A stretch of DNA of 37,489 nucleotides from Kamptonema sp. UHCC 0994 (GCF_029167235.1 NZ_JARFTR010000127.1:1-37489); one strand, 5' to 3'. Numbered from the stretch's first letter, positions 1 to 8,974 are shown. Notes: generated by a model from the letters alone, not told the origin. Program-made: numbers and translations.

Positions 1-8
1 GTAATTTA

Positions 9-23
9 CCGCCCAGAGGGCGG
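9..23. other. short hairpin downstream of kdpA
   Basis: Perfect 6-bp inverted repeat CCGCCC/GGGCGG with a 3-nt loop, just after the kdpA stop on the minus strand. No T-run follows on the minus strand, so it is more likely an intergenic hairpin before a following kdp gene outside the window than a simple terminator. Confidence 0.4.
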
Positions 24-37
24 CGTTACGAGCTAAT

Positions 38-1792
38 TTACAGACCGCTGCTAATTTTATATCCTTCCGCAATCGGCCCTAAAGCCAAAACTGGGAAGAA
101 AGTTAGCGCACCTAAAATCAAAATTACTCCTGCTGTAACGCTAGTAAATAAAACCGTATCTGTTCTCAGAGTTCCAGTAGTTTCGGGTACTGGTTGTTTA
201 TTAGTCATGCTATCTGCTAACAACAACAGGGCGATAATTGGAATATAGCGACCTGCTAACAGGCTAAAACAGGCGCTCAAATTCCACCACAATCCTGTAG
301 TTGCCGGTTGACTATCTGCTAAGCCTTCAAAACCCGAACCATTATTAGCAGCAGCAGAAGCATATTCATAAATTACTTGCGATATACCGTGAAATCCTGC
401 ATTGCTAATACCGCTCAGACTATCAGAAAAAGCGAGAGTAATAGCACCAGGAATTAAAATCGCAATCGGGTGAACTAGCAGCACAACGCTGGCTAAAACA
501 ATTTCACGTTTCTCAATTTTTCTACCTAAAAATTCAGGCGTTCTTCCCACCATCAAACCAGTGAGAAACACGCTCAAAATTAAATAGATAAATAGGTAAG
601 CCGTTCCCGTCCCCTGTCCACCCCAAACAATTTGTAGGAATAAGTTAAACAGAGTAACAAAACCGCCTAAAGGCATCAAAGAATCGTGCATTCCGTTGAC
701 AGCGCCGCACATTGTCCCAGTAGTAGTTACAGCCCATAAAACAGTCTGTGCCCAGCCAAATCTAACTTCTTTGCCTTCTAAATTGGGGGCGGGCACGGGG
801 GCACCGCCCGTACTGTCTAATAAACTATTGACTTGAGGATTACCTTGGTACTCGCCAAATGCTGCAATTCCAATTAGGAATATATAGATAATAAATACCA
901 TTCCAAAAATTAACCACCCCTGTTTTCTATTATTAGCAAAGATTCCGTAAGTATGAATCAGGGCGGCAGGAATAGAAACCATTGCTAGAGTTTCTAGCAG
1001 ATTAGTAAAATTGTTGGGATTTTCAAACGGATGAGCAGAATTGATGGCAAAAAATCCTCCGCCATTCTCGCCTAGCTCCTTGATAATTTCAAAATGGGCA
1101 ACTGGGCCTCTAGCAATTATTTGAGTTGCGCCTTCTAGGGTTGTTGCTGTTGCTGGCCCGGCGAGGGTTTCCGGTACACCAGCAATTATCAAAACTATTG
1201 CGCCGATGAGAGAAATAGGCAGTAATATTCTGGTGATTGACTGAATTAAATCGACGTAAAAATTGCCCAATTGTCTGCCAGTTAGTCCTCGGATAAAAGC
1301 AATCCCTACTGCCAAACCCGTAGCGGCTGAGGTAAACATTAAAAACCCCAGTGTTAACTGAGATAAATAACTAAAAGTTGTCTCACCTGAGTAATGCTGT
1401 TGGTCAGTATTAGTGAGGAATGAAATAGTAGTGTGCAGCGATGTATCCCAATTTGGCGCACTCAAATTGGTAGGATTCAGAGGTAATATTCCCTGAAGCG
1501 CGAAGATTAAATAAACAAAAATTCCCATCACAAGATTGCTATACAGCAAAGCACGGATATACTGCCAACCTGTCATTGAATCTTGGCCGATGCCGCCTGC
1601 GTTATAAATTACTTTCTCGAAGGGTGTAGCAATGGGGTCGAGAAATGTATTTTTTCCTAGGAATACCCGCGCCATATAGTTTCCGAAGAAAGGCGAGATA
1701 ATTACTAAGATAATTAGCGTGAATGCAATCTGAATTAATCCTGGCAACATAGCTGTGTAAAAAGTCTTCGTTAGATTTATCGGCTGTTTCAC
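38..1792 (-). CDS. kdpA: potassium-transporting ATPase subunit A (KdpA)
   Basis: Potassium-binding, channel-like subunit of the high-affinity KdpFABC K+ pump in the inner membrane. The 584-residue reading frame is about the family's usual length and has roughly ten hydrophobic segments. The four selectivity-filter loops can be read: [11 protein letters not shown] (about residue 127), [19 protein letters not shown] (about 242), [16 protein letters not shown] (about 355) and [17 protein letters not shown] (about 465). The annotated start is GTG at 1792. An ATG 14 codons later (1750) begins [13 protein letters not shown], which matches the usual KdpA N-terminus better, so the true protein may be 570 residues. 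kdpB would be expected next on the minus strand beyond the left edge. It is divergent from the kinase at 2140; the 347-bp gap holds an inverted repeat that may be an operator. Confidence 0.97.
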   Translation of the reverse strand: MKQPINLTKTFYTAMLPGLIQIAFTLIILVIISPFFGNYMARVFLGKNTFLDPIATPFEKVIYNAGGIGQDSMTGWQYIRALLYSNLVMGIFVYLIFALQGILPLNPTNLSAPNWDTSLHTTISFLTNTDQQHYSGETTFSYLSQLTLGFLMFTSAATGLAVGIAFIRGLTGRQLGNFYVDLIQSITRILLPISLIGAIVLIIAGVPETLAGPATATTLEGATQIIARGPVAHFEIIKELGENGGGFFAINSAHPFENPNNFTNLLETLAMVSIPAALIHTYGIFANNRKQGWLIFGMVFIIYIFLIGIAAFGEYQGNPQVNSLLDSTGGAPVPAPNLEGKEVRFGWAQTVLWAVTTTGTMCGAVNGMHDSLMPLGGFVTLFNLFLQIVWGGQGTGTAYLFIYLILSVFLTGLMVGRTPEFLGRKIEKREIVLASVVLLVHPIAILIPGAITLAFSDSLSGISNAGFHGISQVIYEYASAAANNGSGFEGLADSQPATTGLWWNLSACFSLLAGRYIPIIALLLLADSMTNKQPVPETTGTLRTDTVLFTSVTAGVILILGALTFFPVLALGPIAEGYKISSGL

Positions 1793-2139
1793 TCGGTAAT
1801 TGGCTTCTAAAAGAAGACCACAAAACCGGATGAGTTTTCTTTAATGTAAATTCTAGTTATCGAGGTAGGTTTTACAAGGCTCATAAATAACTGCGTTTGG
1901 ATCGACAGCATGGTTTACCTTTAACGATCAATATACTGACTTAGAGTGGTTTTGATAATTAGCCTGAAGATATAAACTAGGGTTGGCCAGTTATAGCTAT
2001 ATTGCCTATATTTTGAGCTATAGAATAACGTTTAGACGGAAATCAAGAGCTATACTTGGAGATATAGATGTAGTCTAAACGCTAATTATTTAGCTTACAA
2101 TAGACTGTGATAGTGGCACTTATGTACAACTAAACTCAG
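1793..2139. promoter_or_regulatory. divergent kdpA/kinase intergenic region with inverted repeat
   Basis: 347 bp without a gene. It contains a perfect 9-bp inverted repeat, CGTTTAGAC (2029-2037) and GTCTAAACG (2073-2081), separated by 35 bp. Between and before the arms are several near-copies of GAGCTATA. This could be an operator or a looping site controlling kdpA and/or the kinase; no clear -35/-10 pair was assigned. Confidence 0.35.
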
Positions 2140-3273
2140 ATGTTACATCGCTTATCAAGTATCAAAAAAACACTGGCAATTCACCAGCCGCATTTGAATT
2201 TACGCTGGCTAATTGTTAGCTTATTTATTATTGTCGCTGCGCTGGAGTTTGCAACGCCAGTCGAGTATGTATTCGGTTACTTATACACGGGGCCGATTTT
2301 ATTAGCAAATTCCCGCTTTAGTCGGTTAGCTAAGTTACAAGTTGTGCTGATTGCGTGGGGGTTAACGCTGTTAAATTTGTTTGTGCCCCACAGATACCCG
2401 ATACAGCTAGCGACGGTGGCTAATCGGCTGATCGCGGTGATGGCGCTGGGGGTGACTGGGTGGTTGAGCGATCGCAACCAGCAGTACCAAGAAGCGATCG
2501 CTCAAGCCAAGGCGGAATTGCAATCTCAACAGCGGTTAGCCAGTATGCGAGAGGATTTTGTCTCGACTTTAAGCCACGATCTGAAAACACCGGTGTTGGG
2601 TGCGATCGAAACTATCAAAGCTTTTCAGCAAGGGAAATTTGGCGCTGTTGCGCCTGCTGGGGAAAAAGTTCTGGAGACGATGGCGCGATCGCACCGCACA
2701 ACTCTACAATTAGTAGAAACGCTTTTAGATGTCTATCGCAACGATAGCGAAGGATTAAATTTAGAAATTGCACCTGTTAATTTGGTTACTTTGGCAGAAG
2801 AGGTAATTACTGAACTAAGAGATTTATCAGCATCGCGGCGGGTGTATATTGATATTAGCTATGGAGCGTCAGATTTTCGCCGTGCTTTGTGGGTAAATGG
2901 GGATGTTCTGCAATTAGTTCGCGTCTTTTCTAATTTACTTACTAACGGGATTAATCATTCGCCTCGCGGCGGTAAAGTAGATATTGTAATGGAGTCTGAT
3001 GCAGCTTATCAAGTTGTTAAAGTTATCGATATTGGAGCAGGAATTACTGATGGCGAATTGCCTTATTTATTCGAGCGTTTTTATCAAGGACACAGCCATC
3101 GCCAAGCCAAAGGTTCCGGGTTAGGACTATACTTATCTCGCCAAATTATTGAAGCTCATGGCGGTATAATTTGGGCAGAAAACAGATTACCTCACGGCGC
3201 TTTGTTTGGATTTCGACTACCCGCTATCCCACCTTATGAAACCTGCTCACACTCTACGAATTCTACTGGTTGA
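2140..3273 (+). CDS. membrane sensor histidine kinase
   Basis: Sensor kinase of a two-component system. The N-terminal 110 residues hold about three to four hydrophobic segments with very short loops, so sensing is probably within or at the membrane and no large extracellular domain is present. A linker rich in Gln/Ala follows (about 112-130), then HisKA with the H-box SHDLKTP (His146), the N-box LLTNGINHS, G1 DIGAGI and G2 GSGLGLYLS, a complete HATPase_c. The 3' end overlaps the response regulator start at 3236 by 38 bp, so the two are translationally coupled and should be cognate. It is divergent from kdpA but is not KdpD: it lacks the N-terminal KdpD and Usp domains and its partner is NarL-type rather than OmpR-type. 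The signal is unknown. Confidence 0.9.
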   Translation: MLHRLSSIKKTLAIHQPHLNLRWLIVSLFIIVAALEFATPVEYVFGYLYTGPILLANSRFSRLAKLQVVLIAWGLTLLNLFVPHRYPIQLATVANRLIAVMALGVTGWLSDRNQQYQEAIAQAKAELQSQQRLASMREDFVSTLSHDLKTPVLGAIETIKAFQQGKFGAVAPAGEKVLETMARSHRTTLQLVETLLDVYRNDSEGLNLEIAPVNLVTLAEEVITELRDLSASRRVYIDISYGASDFRRALWVNGDVLQLVRVFSNLLTNGINHSPRGGKVDIVMESDAAYQVVKVIDIGAGITDGELPYLFERFYQGHSHRQAKGSGLGLYLSRQIIEAHGGIIWAENRLPHGALFGFRLPAIPPYETCSHSTNSTG

Positions 3274-3922
3274 GGACGATGAATTATTTCGCCTGGGACT
3301 CCAGACGAGGTTGCAACAAGAGCAATGCTTGCAAGTGATTGCGGAGGCGGAAGATGGTGAAACAGCTGTAGAATTAACTCAGGAACATTTGCCAGATGTC
3401 GTTGTTCTTGACATTGGATTGCCGGGAATTGGAGGGATTGAAGCTTGCAGACAAATTAAGGAAAGACATCCAGAAATTCCCGTACTGGTGTTAACTTCTC
3501 ATTCCCAAAAACCGCTAATTGAGCGGTTAATTGCAGCGGGAGCTCAGGGATATTGCTTAAAGGGAATTGCCGCAGAAACTTTAGTTTTGGCAATTCGTTC
3601 AGTAGCGGCGGGTGCTTCTTGGTGGGATAAGGCCGCAACTACGGAAATTAGGTCGTCAATTACTAGCAATGAGTCAAAATTCGTGCCTAAATCTGAATTA
3701 GAAAATCCGCTAACTAAGCGAGAACAAGAAATTTTGGCACTGGTAGCGGCGGGTAAAAGCAATCAAGAAATAGCTCAAATATTGTACATTGCTTCGGGGA
3801 CGGTACGGGTTCACGTTCACGCGATTTTGCAAAAGTTGGAAGTGCGCGATCGCACTCAGGCGGCTGTTGTTGCTATTCAGAAAGGATTAGTGGCTGAAGA
3901 GCTCTTAGCAATTGAACCTTAA
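3236..3922 (+). CDS. NarL/LuxR-family response regulator
   Basis: DNA-binding response regulator partnered with the kinase it overlaps. The receiver domain (residues 7-120) shows the acidic pair EDD (13-15), the phospho-acceptor Asp59 in VVVLDIGLPG, Thr87 in VLVLTS and the conserved Lys in GYCLKG (Lys109). The C-terminal LuxR-type HTH begins LTKREQEILALVAAGKSNQEI and carries the usual SGTVRVHVHAILQKL recognition-helix stretch. I chose ATG 3236, giving MKPAHTLRILLVEDD, because receiver domains start just before this strand; the longer frame from 3206 adds ten unlikely residues. A target could include its own operon or divergent kdpA, but this is inference. Confidence 0.93.
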   Translation: MKPAHTLRILLVEDDELFRLGLQTRLQQEQCLQVIAEAEDGETAVELTQEHLPDVVVLDIGLPGIGGIEACRQIKERHPEIPVLVLTSHSQKPLIERLIAAGAQGYCLKGIAAETLVLAIRSVAAGASWWDKAATTEIRSSITSNESKFVPKSELENPLTKREQEILALVAAGKSNQEIAQILYIASGTVRVHVHAILQKLEVRDRTQAAVVAIQKGLVAEELLAIEP

Positions 3923-4102
3923 CCATTTTACTAAAATGACGAAGTGCGAACAATGGATGAGGTTGGCGTTGCTACGATCGCGATCGCCTTAGAGTCCTAA
4001 CACCAACGTGACTAAAGTTAAGCTCCGCAGATATAATTATCCTGCCAGTTTAAAAGTAAACTGTAAAATTATACAATTAAGAGAGACGAATAGGAAAAAA
4101 AT

Positions 4103-4612
4103 ATGCGGCGCTTATTTTCAGCTTTAGCAATGACAGGTTTCTTGTTGACAGGCTTACCTGCCATCAGCTTAGGGCAAGGGATGCCGGGATTCACCATCTT
4201 TGGCGGCCCAGAACGTCAAAACCAGTTGAACTTCCGCTTGGACTACGGCACAGTCGGAATGTGGGATCGCTACCGGCTGCGGATTCCAGCTAAAAAACTA
4301 CCTTTAGCGATCGCACAATTAGCGATATCTTATCCCAACTACTACAAAGGTGAATTCGATACCAAAAACATCGAAGTCCGCATCAAGGGCAAAGCAGTCC
4401 CACTGCAAGAGGTACTCTGGAATAAAGAAAATAACTTGATTGAAATTTATCCCATCGAACCGATTCCAGCGGGTAACAACGTTGAGATCGTACTCTCCAA
4501 TGTCAAAAATCCTACTAATGGCGGAATGTACAATTTTAACGCTCGCATTCGTACCCCTGGCGACGCACCTTTACTCCGTTACATTGGCACCTGGATTTTG
4601 AGCATTCAGTAG
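4103..4612 (+). CDS. DUF2808 domain-containing exported protein
   Basis: A 169-residue protein with a Sec-type signal peptide (MRR, then the hydrophobic stretch to about residue 24, ISLGQG). The mature part resembles the cyanobacterial DUF2808 family: a predicted all-beta protein with LRIPAKKLPLAIAQLAISYP and a later GKAVPL...ENNLIEIYP...IPAGNNVEIVLSNVKNP pattern. Family function is unknown; it is expected in the periplasm or cell envelope. Its ATG follows an AGGA 8 nt upstream. It stands alone between the response regulator and a minus-strand small gene. Confidence 0.85.
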   Translation: MRRLFSALAMTGFLLTGLPAISLGQGMPGFTIFGGPERQNQLNFRLDYGTVGMWDRYRLRIPAKKLPLAIAQLAISYPNYYKGEFDTKNIEVRIKGKAVPLQEVLWNKENNLIEIYPIEPIPAGNNVEIVLSNVKNPTNGGMYNFNARIRTPGDAPLLRYIGTWILSIQ

Positions 4613-4629
4613 GCTCTAGAGAAAGGTAA

Positions 4630-4692
4630 TAGGACTTACGAATTACCTGTAAAACTGCCGACGGTATTACAAACAATTATTTGTAAGTCCTA
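4630..4692. repeat. small inverted-repeat element (TAGGACTTAC ends)
   Basis: 10-bp perfect terminal inverted repeats, TAGGACTTAC (4630-4639) and GTAAGTCCTA (4683-4692), about 63 bp overall. Short elements with GGACTTACG-type ends are common, non-coding and multi-copy in cyanobacterial genomes. It lies between convergent genes and may also serve as a terminator hairpin. Confidence 0.55.
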
Positions 4693-4695
4693 CTC

Positions 4696-4914
4696 TTATT
4701 TGCGAAGAACCGAAGTGATAATTACAGTGATAGTAGCGCTGGCAATCAAACTGAAAGCAAGTTGTACAACCCACTGTGTAGCTTTCTGGTAGTTGTCAAA
4801 CTTGTCATTCGATCTTTCAACATCAGTTGATAGTGTCTCAACCTTCGTCGAGAGATTATCTAGTTTTTCAAGAACATCTGTCAGCGTCGGCTCGGAGTTA
4901 GGATTAGTTGTCAT
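4696..4914 (-). CDS. small coiled-coil, tail-anchored membrane protein
   Basis: 72 residues. The first about 45 are a charged, heptad-like helix (LEKLDNLSTKVETLSTDVER) and the last 25 are a hydrophobic segment (VVQLAFSLIASATITVIIT) ending LRK. Such short coiled-coil plus C-terminal TM proteins recur in cyanobacteria, often as solitary genes, and have no assigned function. ATG start at 4914. The gene is convergent with the DUF2808 gene and is separated from it by the inverted-repeat element. Confidence 0.6.
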   Translation of the reverse strand: MTTNPNSEPTLTDVLEKLDNLSTKVETLSTDVERSNDKFDNYQKATQWVVQLAFSLIASATITVIITSVLRK

Positions 4915-5065
4915 AATAATTACCTAATATTAATCATACAATTATCTCATCATATCTGGTAACTCGGAAATGGTATAAATTAGAACTTTTCCATCATAAC
5001 CATCAAAATCATAAGCGAACTCAACATTAATTAGAACCCAAATATATAAAATACAAATTTTACAC

Positions 5066-5094
5066 TTGAAACTAACGCCATAATAGAGTAAAAT
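5066..5094 (+). promoter_or_regulatory. predicted sigma-70 promoter of rpmH-rnpA cluster
   Basis: TTGAAA (5066-5071), a 17-bp spacer and TAAAAT (5089-5094) lie 53 bp before the rpmH ATG. Near-consensus boxes with ideal spacing, located before the first gene of the conserved ribosome/membrane-insertion cluster. Confidence 0.6.
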
Positions 5095-5147
5095 CAAAGA
5101 TTGTGACTTTTAACGCAATTTAAACAAGCTCGCCGGGAGGAATCGGG

Positions 5148-5285
5148 ATGACACAGCAAACCTTACATGGAACCAGCCGCAAACGCAAAAGAACATCAGG
5201 TTTTCGCGCCAGAATGCGAACCAAAAACGGCCAAGCCGTAATCAGCGCCCGCCGCAAAAAAGGTCGTCACCGCTTAGCCGTCTAG
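5148..5285 (+). CDS. rpmH: 50S ribosomal protein L34
   Basis: 45-residue, highly basic protein of the large ribosomal subunit. The sequence starts [19 protein letters not shown], continues with the family signature [17 protein letters not shown] and ends KKGRHRLAV, the normal L34 length and pattern. The start has a strong ribosome-binding site, GGGAGG, 8 nt upstream. It precedes rnpA as in nearly all bacteria. The gene is easily missed because of its length. Confidence 0.97.
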   Translation: MTQQTLHGTSRKRKRTSGFRARMRTKNGQAVISARRKKGRHRLAV

Positions 5286-5318
5286 ACAGCAACTCCTCGC
5301 GAATGGCAACGCCTTACC

Positions 5319-5380
5319 AGAAACCGGGTTTCTCGTGCCAAACGCAGCTTAAATGTTGCCTTTTGTGAAACCAGGTTTCT
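5319..5380. repeat. two copies of GAAACC-GGTTTC palindromic repeat
   Basis: AGAAACCGGGTTTCT at 5319-5333 and GAAACCAGGTTTC at 5367-5379 lie in the 108-bp rpmH-rnpA spacer. This small palindrome is a dispersed repeat in Oscillatoria-like genomes; here each copy could form a hairpin in the rpmH-rnpA transcript. Confidence 0.5.
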
Positions 5381-5393
5381 GCCACCAACCCCG

Positions 5394-5783
5394 ATGTTGC
5401 CCCCAGCCAACCGACTCCGGCGCGAACAAGAATTCAGCGCTGTTTACCGCAAAGGAATTCGCCGCAATTCCCGCCACCTGACATTAAGAGCTCTGCGGCA
5501 CTCAAATAAAGCCGGCTCAGCTCAGCAGCAAACAGACTTGCAATCCTTGCCTGCAACCTGCATCGGCATTTCTATTAGCCTGAAAGTTAGCAAACGCTCA
5601 GTTGTCCGCAACCGGATTAAGCGACAGATTCGGGCCGCCCTGCGGCAGATGTTGCCCCGGCTCTCACCTGGGTGGAATCTAGTAATCGTAGTCCGGCCCA
5701 CAGCCCAAGAGTGCAATTATGGTGAATTTCTGCAAGAATTAGAGCAGTTGTTGGTAGAAGCGGAGGTGCTAAATGGGAATTAA
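5394..5783 (+). CDS. rnpA: ribonuclease P protein component
   Basis: Basic protein subunit of RNase P, which binds the catalytic RNA and helps remove 5' leaders from pre-tRNAs. The 129 residues begin MLPPANRLRREQEFSAVYRKG, the standard N-terminus. The RNA-binding signature is seen as KVSKRSVVRNRIKRQIRAAL (about residues 63-82), followed by LSPGWNLVIVVRP. Length is normal for the family. It follows rpmH in the same direction and overlaps the next gene by 11 bp, so it is probably coupled with it. Confidence 0.95.
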   Translation: MLPPANRLRREQEFSAVYRKGIRRNSRHLTLRALRHSNKAGSAQQQTDLQSLPATCIGISISLKVSKRSVVRNRIKRQIRAALRQMLPRLSPGWNLVIVVRPTAQECNYGEFLQELEQLLVEAEVLNGN

Positions 5784-6165
5784 AGAGGAAGTCTTTTATG
5801 AAGGCGGGCCAGCGATCGCAGACTTGATTATCAACCTACTGTTAGGTATGACTGTCGTTGGCTTACCCCTAGCCGTAGGAGCCATAGTGCGATCGCTATG
5901 GCTGCGCTATCGGATCACCAACCGCCGAATATCAGTCACAGGCGGCTGGATGGGAGGCGATCGCACCGACATAGTTTACTCAGAAATTGTCAAAATAGTA
6001 AAAGTGCCACGCGGTTTCGGCAGCTACGGAGATATGGTAGTCACCCTCAAAAACGGTGGACGCTTAGAACTCCGGGCAATTCCTAGATTTCGAGAAATCT
6101 ACGATTACATAAATGAAAAACTGTCTCCAGCAGCTCAAAAAGCCAGCCTCACGACCGCCAAGTAA
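5773..6165 (+). CDS. PH domain-containing membrane-associated protein
   Basis: 130 residues. A hydrophobic stretch (LIINLLLGMTVVGLPLAVGAIV, about 17-39) leads to LWLRYRITNRRISVTGGWMG, typical of the bacterial PH (bPH2) domain of the YdbT type, followed by the beta-strands around DIVYSEIVKIVKVPRGFGSYG. In cyanobacteria this gene sits between rnpA and yidC, which suggests a role around the membrane-insertion machinery; the biochemical role is not known. It overlaps rnpA by 11 bp. Confidence 0.85.
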   Translation: MGIKEEVFYEGGPAIADLIINLLLGMTVVGLPLAVGAIVRSLWLRYRITNRRISVTGGWMGGDRTDIVYSEIVKIVKVPRGFGSYGDMVVTLKNGGRLELRAIPRFREIYDYINEKLSPAAQKASLTTAK

Positions 6166-6171
6166 CAAATC

Positions 6172-6203
6172 TTGAGGTGGAAGCCTTAGTTTTAGGCTAT
6201 AAT
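6172..6203 (+). promoter_or_regulatory. possible promoter before yidC
   Basis: A consensus -10, TATAAT at 6198-6203, lies 96 bp before the yidC ATG. The best -35, TTGAGG at 6172-6177, is 20 bp away, longer than ideal. It would allow yidC to be transcribed separately from rnpA. Confidence 0.35.
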
Positions 6204-6299
6204 AGGCTGCCTTCTGTCAGCTAAAAACCTACTAATCCCCACAGGATTGTAGCTACTTTAAATTAGAAAACTCAGAGCACTTAAGTTAAATCAAAGCTA

Positions 6300-7445
6300 A
6301 TGGATTTTGGTATCTCGTTTCTCTCCAATAACCTAATGCTGCCGATCCTAGATTTTTTCTACGGGATCGTGCCTAGTTACGGTTTAGCGATCGTAGCTCT
6401 GACGCTTGTAATTCGCTTTGCCCTTTACCCGCTAAATGCAGGCTCCCTTCGCAATATGCGCCGCATGAAAGTAGCGCAGCCATTGATGAAAGAGCGAGTT
6501 GAGCAAATTCAGAAGCTCCATAAAGACAATCCTGCCAAACAGCAGGAAGAAATGAGCAAAGTATACAAAGAGTTTGGCAACCCCTTAGCTGGATGTTTCC
6601 CGCTATTGGTACAAATGCCAGTGCTATTTGCCTTATTTGCCACTTTGCGAGGTTCGCCTTTTTCTGATGTTAACTATACCGTTAACCTCCAAATCCTGCC
6701 CCAAGAACAGATCGAACGGGTACAACCGCAAGCTTTTGCAACTCCTCCTCAAAATATTTACATCGCCGATAGCGTTCACGCTCCAATTATCGGCTTACTT
6801 CCAGGGGGAGACAAACTTGGAGTTGGGGAAAAAACCCACCTAGAGTTTCAAACAGTTGAGGGTAAACCGCTAGCGGCTGTAGCAGCAGAATACGATCAAA
6901 ATACACTTGCACCCCATTGGAAAGTAATCAAAGGGGAAGAGCGGGTACAAGTGGATGAACAAGGGAACATTACAGCTCTAGAACCCGGAGATGCAACGAT
7001 TCAAGGCACGATCCCTGGTTTGGCAACAAACAAAGGATTTCTATTTATTGAAGCCCTCGGCCGTGTCGGTGCGATCGATCCAGATGGCAAGATTCACTGG
7101 GATATTCTGGTGATGATCCTAGGTTTTGGTATCAGTTTGTATGTCAACCAAACCCTTTCTGGACAAACTCAAGGGCCGAATGATAATCCCCAACAGGCGA
7201 CAATTAACAAACTCACTCCCGTAATATTTTCTGGGATGTTTTTGTTCTTTCCCCTGCCAGCAGGTGTGTTGATGTATATGCTGATTGCTAACATCTTTCA
7301 AACCGTCCAGGCTTTCATTTTGTCACGGGAACCATTACCGGACAATCTACAGAAAATAGTAGACGAAGCTGAGGCGAAAACAAAGAAAGATAAGGGAGAA
7401 GATGCACTTCCTTTTGAGCCGGGACGTACTAAGAAGAAGGCTTAA
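6300..7445 (+). CDS. yidC: membrane protein insertase YidC/Oxa1/Alb3
   Basis: Inserts and folds membrane proteins, in cyanobacteria in both plasma and thylakoid membranes. 381 residues. The first TM contains the conserved groove arginine ([12 protein letters not shown], Arg39). A charged cytoplasmic hairpin follows (about 45-90), then [21 protein letters not shown]. Residues about 165-255 form a large soluble insertion ending in a BIG2-like stretch ([19 protein letters not shown]) before the last TMs ([13 protein letters not shown] and [21 protein letters not shown]). The C-terminal tail is Lys-rich ([10 protein letters not shown]...RTKKKA), as in ribosome-contacting Oxa1/Alb3 proteins. There is an 8-bp gap to the R3H gene. 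Confidence 0.95.
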   Translation: MDFGISFLSNNLMLPILDFFYGIVPSYGLAIVALTLVIRFALYPLNAGSLRNMRRMKVAQPLMKERVEQIQKLHKDNPAKQQEEMSKVYKEFGNPLAGCFPLLVQMPVLFALFATLRGSPFSDVNYTVNLQILPQEQIERVQPQAFATPPQNIYIADSVHAPIIGLLPGGDKLGVGEKTHLEFQTVEGKPLAAVAAEYDQNTLAPHWKVIKGEERVQVDEQGNITALEPGDATIQGTIPGLATNKGFLFIEALGRVGAIDPDGKIHWDILVMILGFGISLYVNQTLSGQTQGPNDNPQQATINKLTPVIFSGMFLFFPLPAGVLMYMLIANIFQTVQAFILSREPLPDNLQKIVDEAEAKTKKDKGEDALPFEPGRTKKKA

Positions 7446-7453
7446 TACTAACC

Positions 7454-7927
7454 ATGAGTGAGAATCAAATACAGCGCGGACAGAAATGGTTAGAAAAACT
7501 ACTCAGCCTGTCCAAAATTACATCAAATGTCATCCCTAGCCATCAAGAAGATGGCTACTGGTTGACTATTGATGACAGCAGCCTAACACCAGCTCAAATT
7601 GAAATTCTAATTGGTTATGAGGGTTCGGCAATCGATGCAATTCAGTATCTATGCAACACCATTGTCAACATCTCTGAGGAGGAAGTTGAGCCAACTGGTT
7701 ACACAATAGAACTAAATGGCTATAGATTGCATCGCCTCAAAGAATTGCAAGCGATCGCAGAAAAGGCAGCAGCACAAGTGCGGCAGACAGGAGAACAATT
7801 TGAGCTCAAATCTCTTTCTTCGGCAGAACGTCGTCAAGTTCACAGCCTTTTGAGTGAATGTGACGATTTAGAAACTTATAGCATAGGACAAGAGCCAGAC
7901 CGTCGTTTAGTCGTGCGGCTGCGTTGA
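7454..7927 (+). CDS. R3H/KH domain RNA-binding protein (Jag/KhpB-like)
   Basis: 157-residue single-stranded nucleic-acid-binding protein. The middle (about 50-100) is a KH-like domain with IEILIGYEGSAIDAIQYL in the place of the GxxG loop region. The C-terminal R3H domain has LKSLSSAERRQVHSLL and ends RRLVVRLR. It lacks the Jag N-terminal domain of firmicutes, as is usual in cyanobacteria. Directly behind yidC, as in most bacteria, suggesting a link between mRNA/ribosome and membrane insertion. Confidence 0.88.
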   Translation: MSENQIQRGQKWLEKLLSLSKITSNVIPSHQEDGYWLTIDDSSLTPAQIEILIGYEGSAIDAIQYLCNTIVNISEEEVEPTGYTIELNGYRLHRLKELQAIAEKAAAQVRQTGEQFELKSLSSAERRQVHSLLSECDDLETYSIGQEPDRRLVVRLR

Positions 7928-8018
7928 GTTAATTTGGGGTTTGAGATTTGAACGCGATCGCAAATCCCAAATCCTAAATCGCAAGAGGAAGGCGAGGTAT
8001 TAAGGGCGAGGTATTAAG

Positions 8019-8525
8019 ATGGATGCAATTTATATCCCCCATCTACTCAAAAAAACAGAGCAGAAAGAGGAAATTCAGTTTGAAGAGTTACTGCCGGATT
8101 TAGAAACTCTTACGCCTGTCAGGGGTTATTTACGAGTGACGCACCAAGGGACTTATCTTGATGTCAGGGCGAAGGCAGAAACAATTGTTACTCTCACCTG
8201 CGATCGATGTTTAAAACAATACAATCACCGTTTGGCAGTTAATACTTCGGAAATGATTTGGCTGGATGAAGCAGCAAATCCAATAGAGTCAAAAAGTGGA
8301 GAAATTGAAGTAGATCTAGAAGATTTGGTAGAAACTTTATCTCCTAACGGCTATTTTGAGGCGGGAGATTGGTTGTATCAGCAAATATGTCTGGAAATGC
8401 CACTAAGAAAGTTGTGTGACTCGAAGTGCCGGGGCATTCAACTAACAGATTCCGAGAAATCGCAACCTTTGTCTGATGCTCGATGGGCATCTTTGGAAGC
8501 TCTAAAAAAGCAATTACCTGGTTAA
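8019..8525 (+). CDS. YceD/DUF177 family protein
   Basis: 168 residues of the DUF177 family, which in other bacteria and chloroplasts is linked to 23S rRNA or 50S subunit accumulation. Visible family features are the Cys pair CDRCLKQY (about residue 67), the acidic motif EIEVDLEDLVETLSP and C-terminal CLEMPLRKLCDSKCRG with three more cysteines, then DARWASLEALKK. In most bacteria this gene precedes rpmF; here it follows yidC and the R3H gene, the cyanobacterial arrangement. Its stop codon lies inside the first heptamer of the TTAACGG repeat array. Confidence 0.85.
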   Translation: MDAIYIPHLLKKTEQKEEIQFEELLPDLETLTPVRGYLRVTHQGTYLDVRAKAETIVTLTCDRCLKQYNHRLAVNTSEMIWLDEAANPIESKSGEIEVDLEDLVETLSPNGYFEAGDWLYQQICLEMPLRKLCDSKCRGIQLTDSEKSQPLSDARWASLEALKKQLPG

Positions 8526-8584
8526 CGGTTAACGGTTAACTGTTAACGGTTAACGGTTAACTGTTAACGGTTAACGGTTAACTG
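8522..8584. repeat. heptanucleotide tandem repeat (TTAACGG/TTAACTG)
   Basis: Nine heptamers in a perfect 21-bp superrepeat: two TTAACGG then one TTAACTG, three times. It is a short tandem repeat of the type common in filamentous cyanobacteria. It begins inside the DUF177 stop codon and ends 21 bp before the next ATG. A matching array in inverted orientation lies on the other side of the four-helix-bundle gene. Confidence 0.9.
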
Positions 8585-8605
8585 TTAATAACTGAAAGAA
8601 GTGGC

Positions 8606-8974
8606 ATGACGGAAAGTTTCCAAAATCTAAAGGTTTACCAGTTGGCAGAGGAAATTGCTAACAAAATTTGGTTTATTGTTGAAAAATGGGATCGTTTTGC
8701 TCAAGATACTATTGGCAAGCAACTGGTCAGATCGGCTGACAGCATTGGTGCTAATATTGCTGAAGGAAATGGTCGTTACAATTATCAAGATAACCAACGA
8801 TTTGTTAAAATTGCTAGAGGGTCACTCAATGAGACGAGGCATTGGTTAAGACTAGCTTGTGCGCGGCAACTTTTAACTCAAGAACAGATTAACCAATTGC
8901 GACCTTTACTAGATGAGCTATCCCCAAAGCTTAATGCGTACATCAATTCTCTTAGAAAATCAGTTAACAGTTAA
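8606..8974 (+). CDS. four-helix bundle protein (S23/IVP family)
   Basis: 122-residue helical protein of the S23 or 'intervening sequence' four-helix-bundle family, which was first seen in 23S rRNA intervening sequences and is also common as stand-alone genes. The family pattern is clear: FQNLKVYQLAEEIANKIW, then QLVRSADSIGANIAEGNGRY, then NETRHWLRLACARQLL. Biochemical function is unknown. It interrupts the usual DUF177-ycf46 neighbourhood and is flanked by inverted heptamer arrays; the last codons (SVNS and stop) are encoded by the right-hand array. This suggests insertion as a cassette. Confidence 0.85.
   Translation: MTESFQNLKVYQLAEEIANKIWFIVEKWDRFAQDTIGKQLVRSADSIGANIAEGNGRYNYQDNQRFVKIARGSLNETRHWLRLACARQLLTQEQINQLRPLLDELSPKLNAYINSLRKSVNS

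Noticed and set aside
2140-3922. Calling the two-component pair KdpD/KdpE because it neighbours kdpA
   Set aside because: The kinase lacks the KdpD and Usp domains and the regulator has a LuxR-type, not OmpR-type, output domain.
3924-3938. Small palindrome CATTTTA-C-TAAAATG after the response regulator as a terminator
   Set aside because: AT-only stem with a 1-nt loop and no T-run; too weak to support a terminator call.
8522-8584. CRISPR array
   Set aside because: The units are contiguous 7-mers with no unique spacers, so it is a short tandem repeat.
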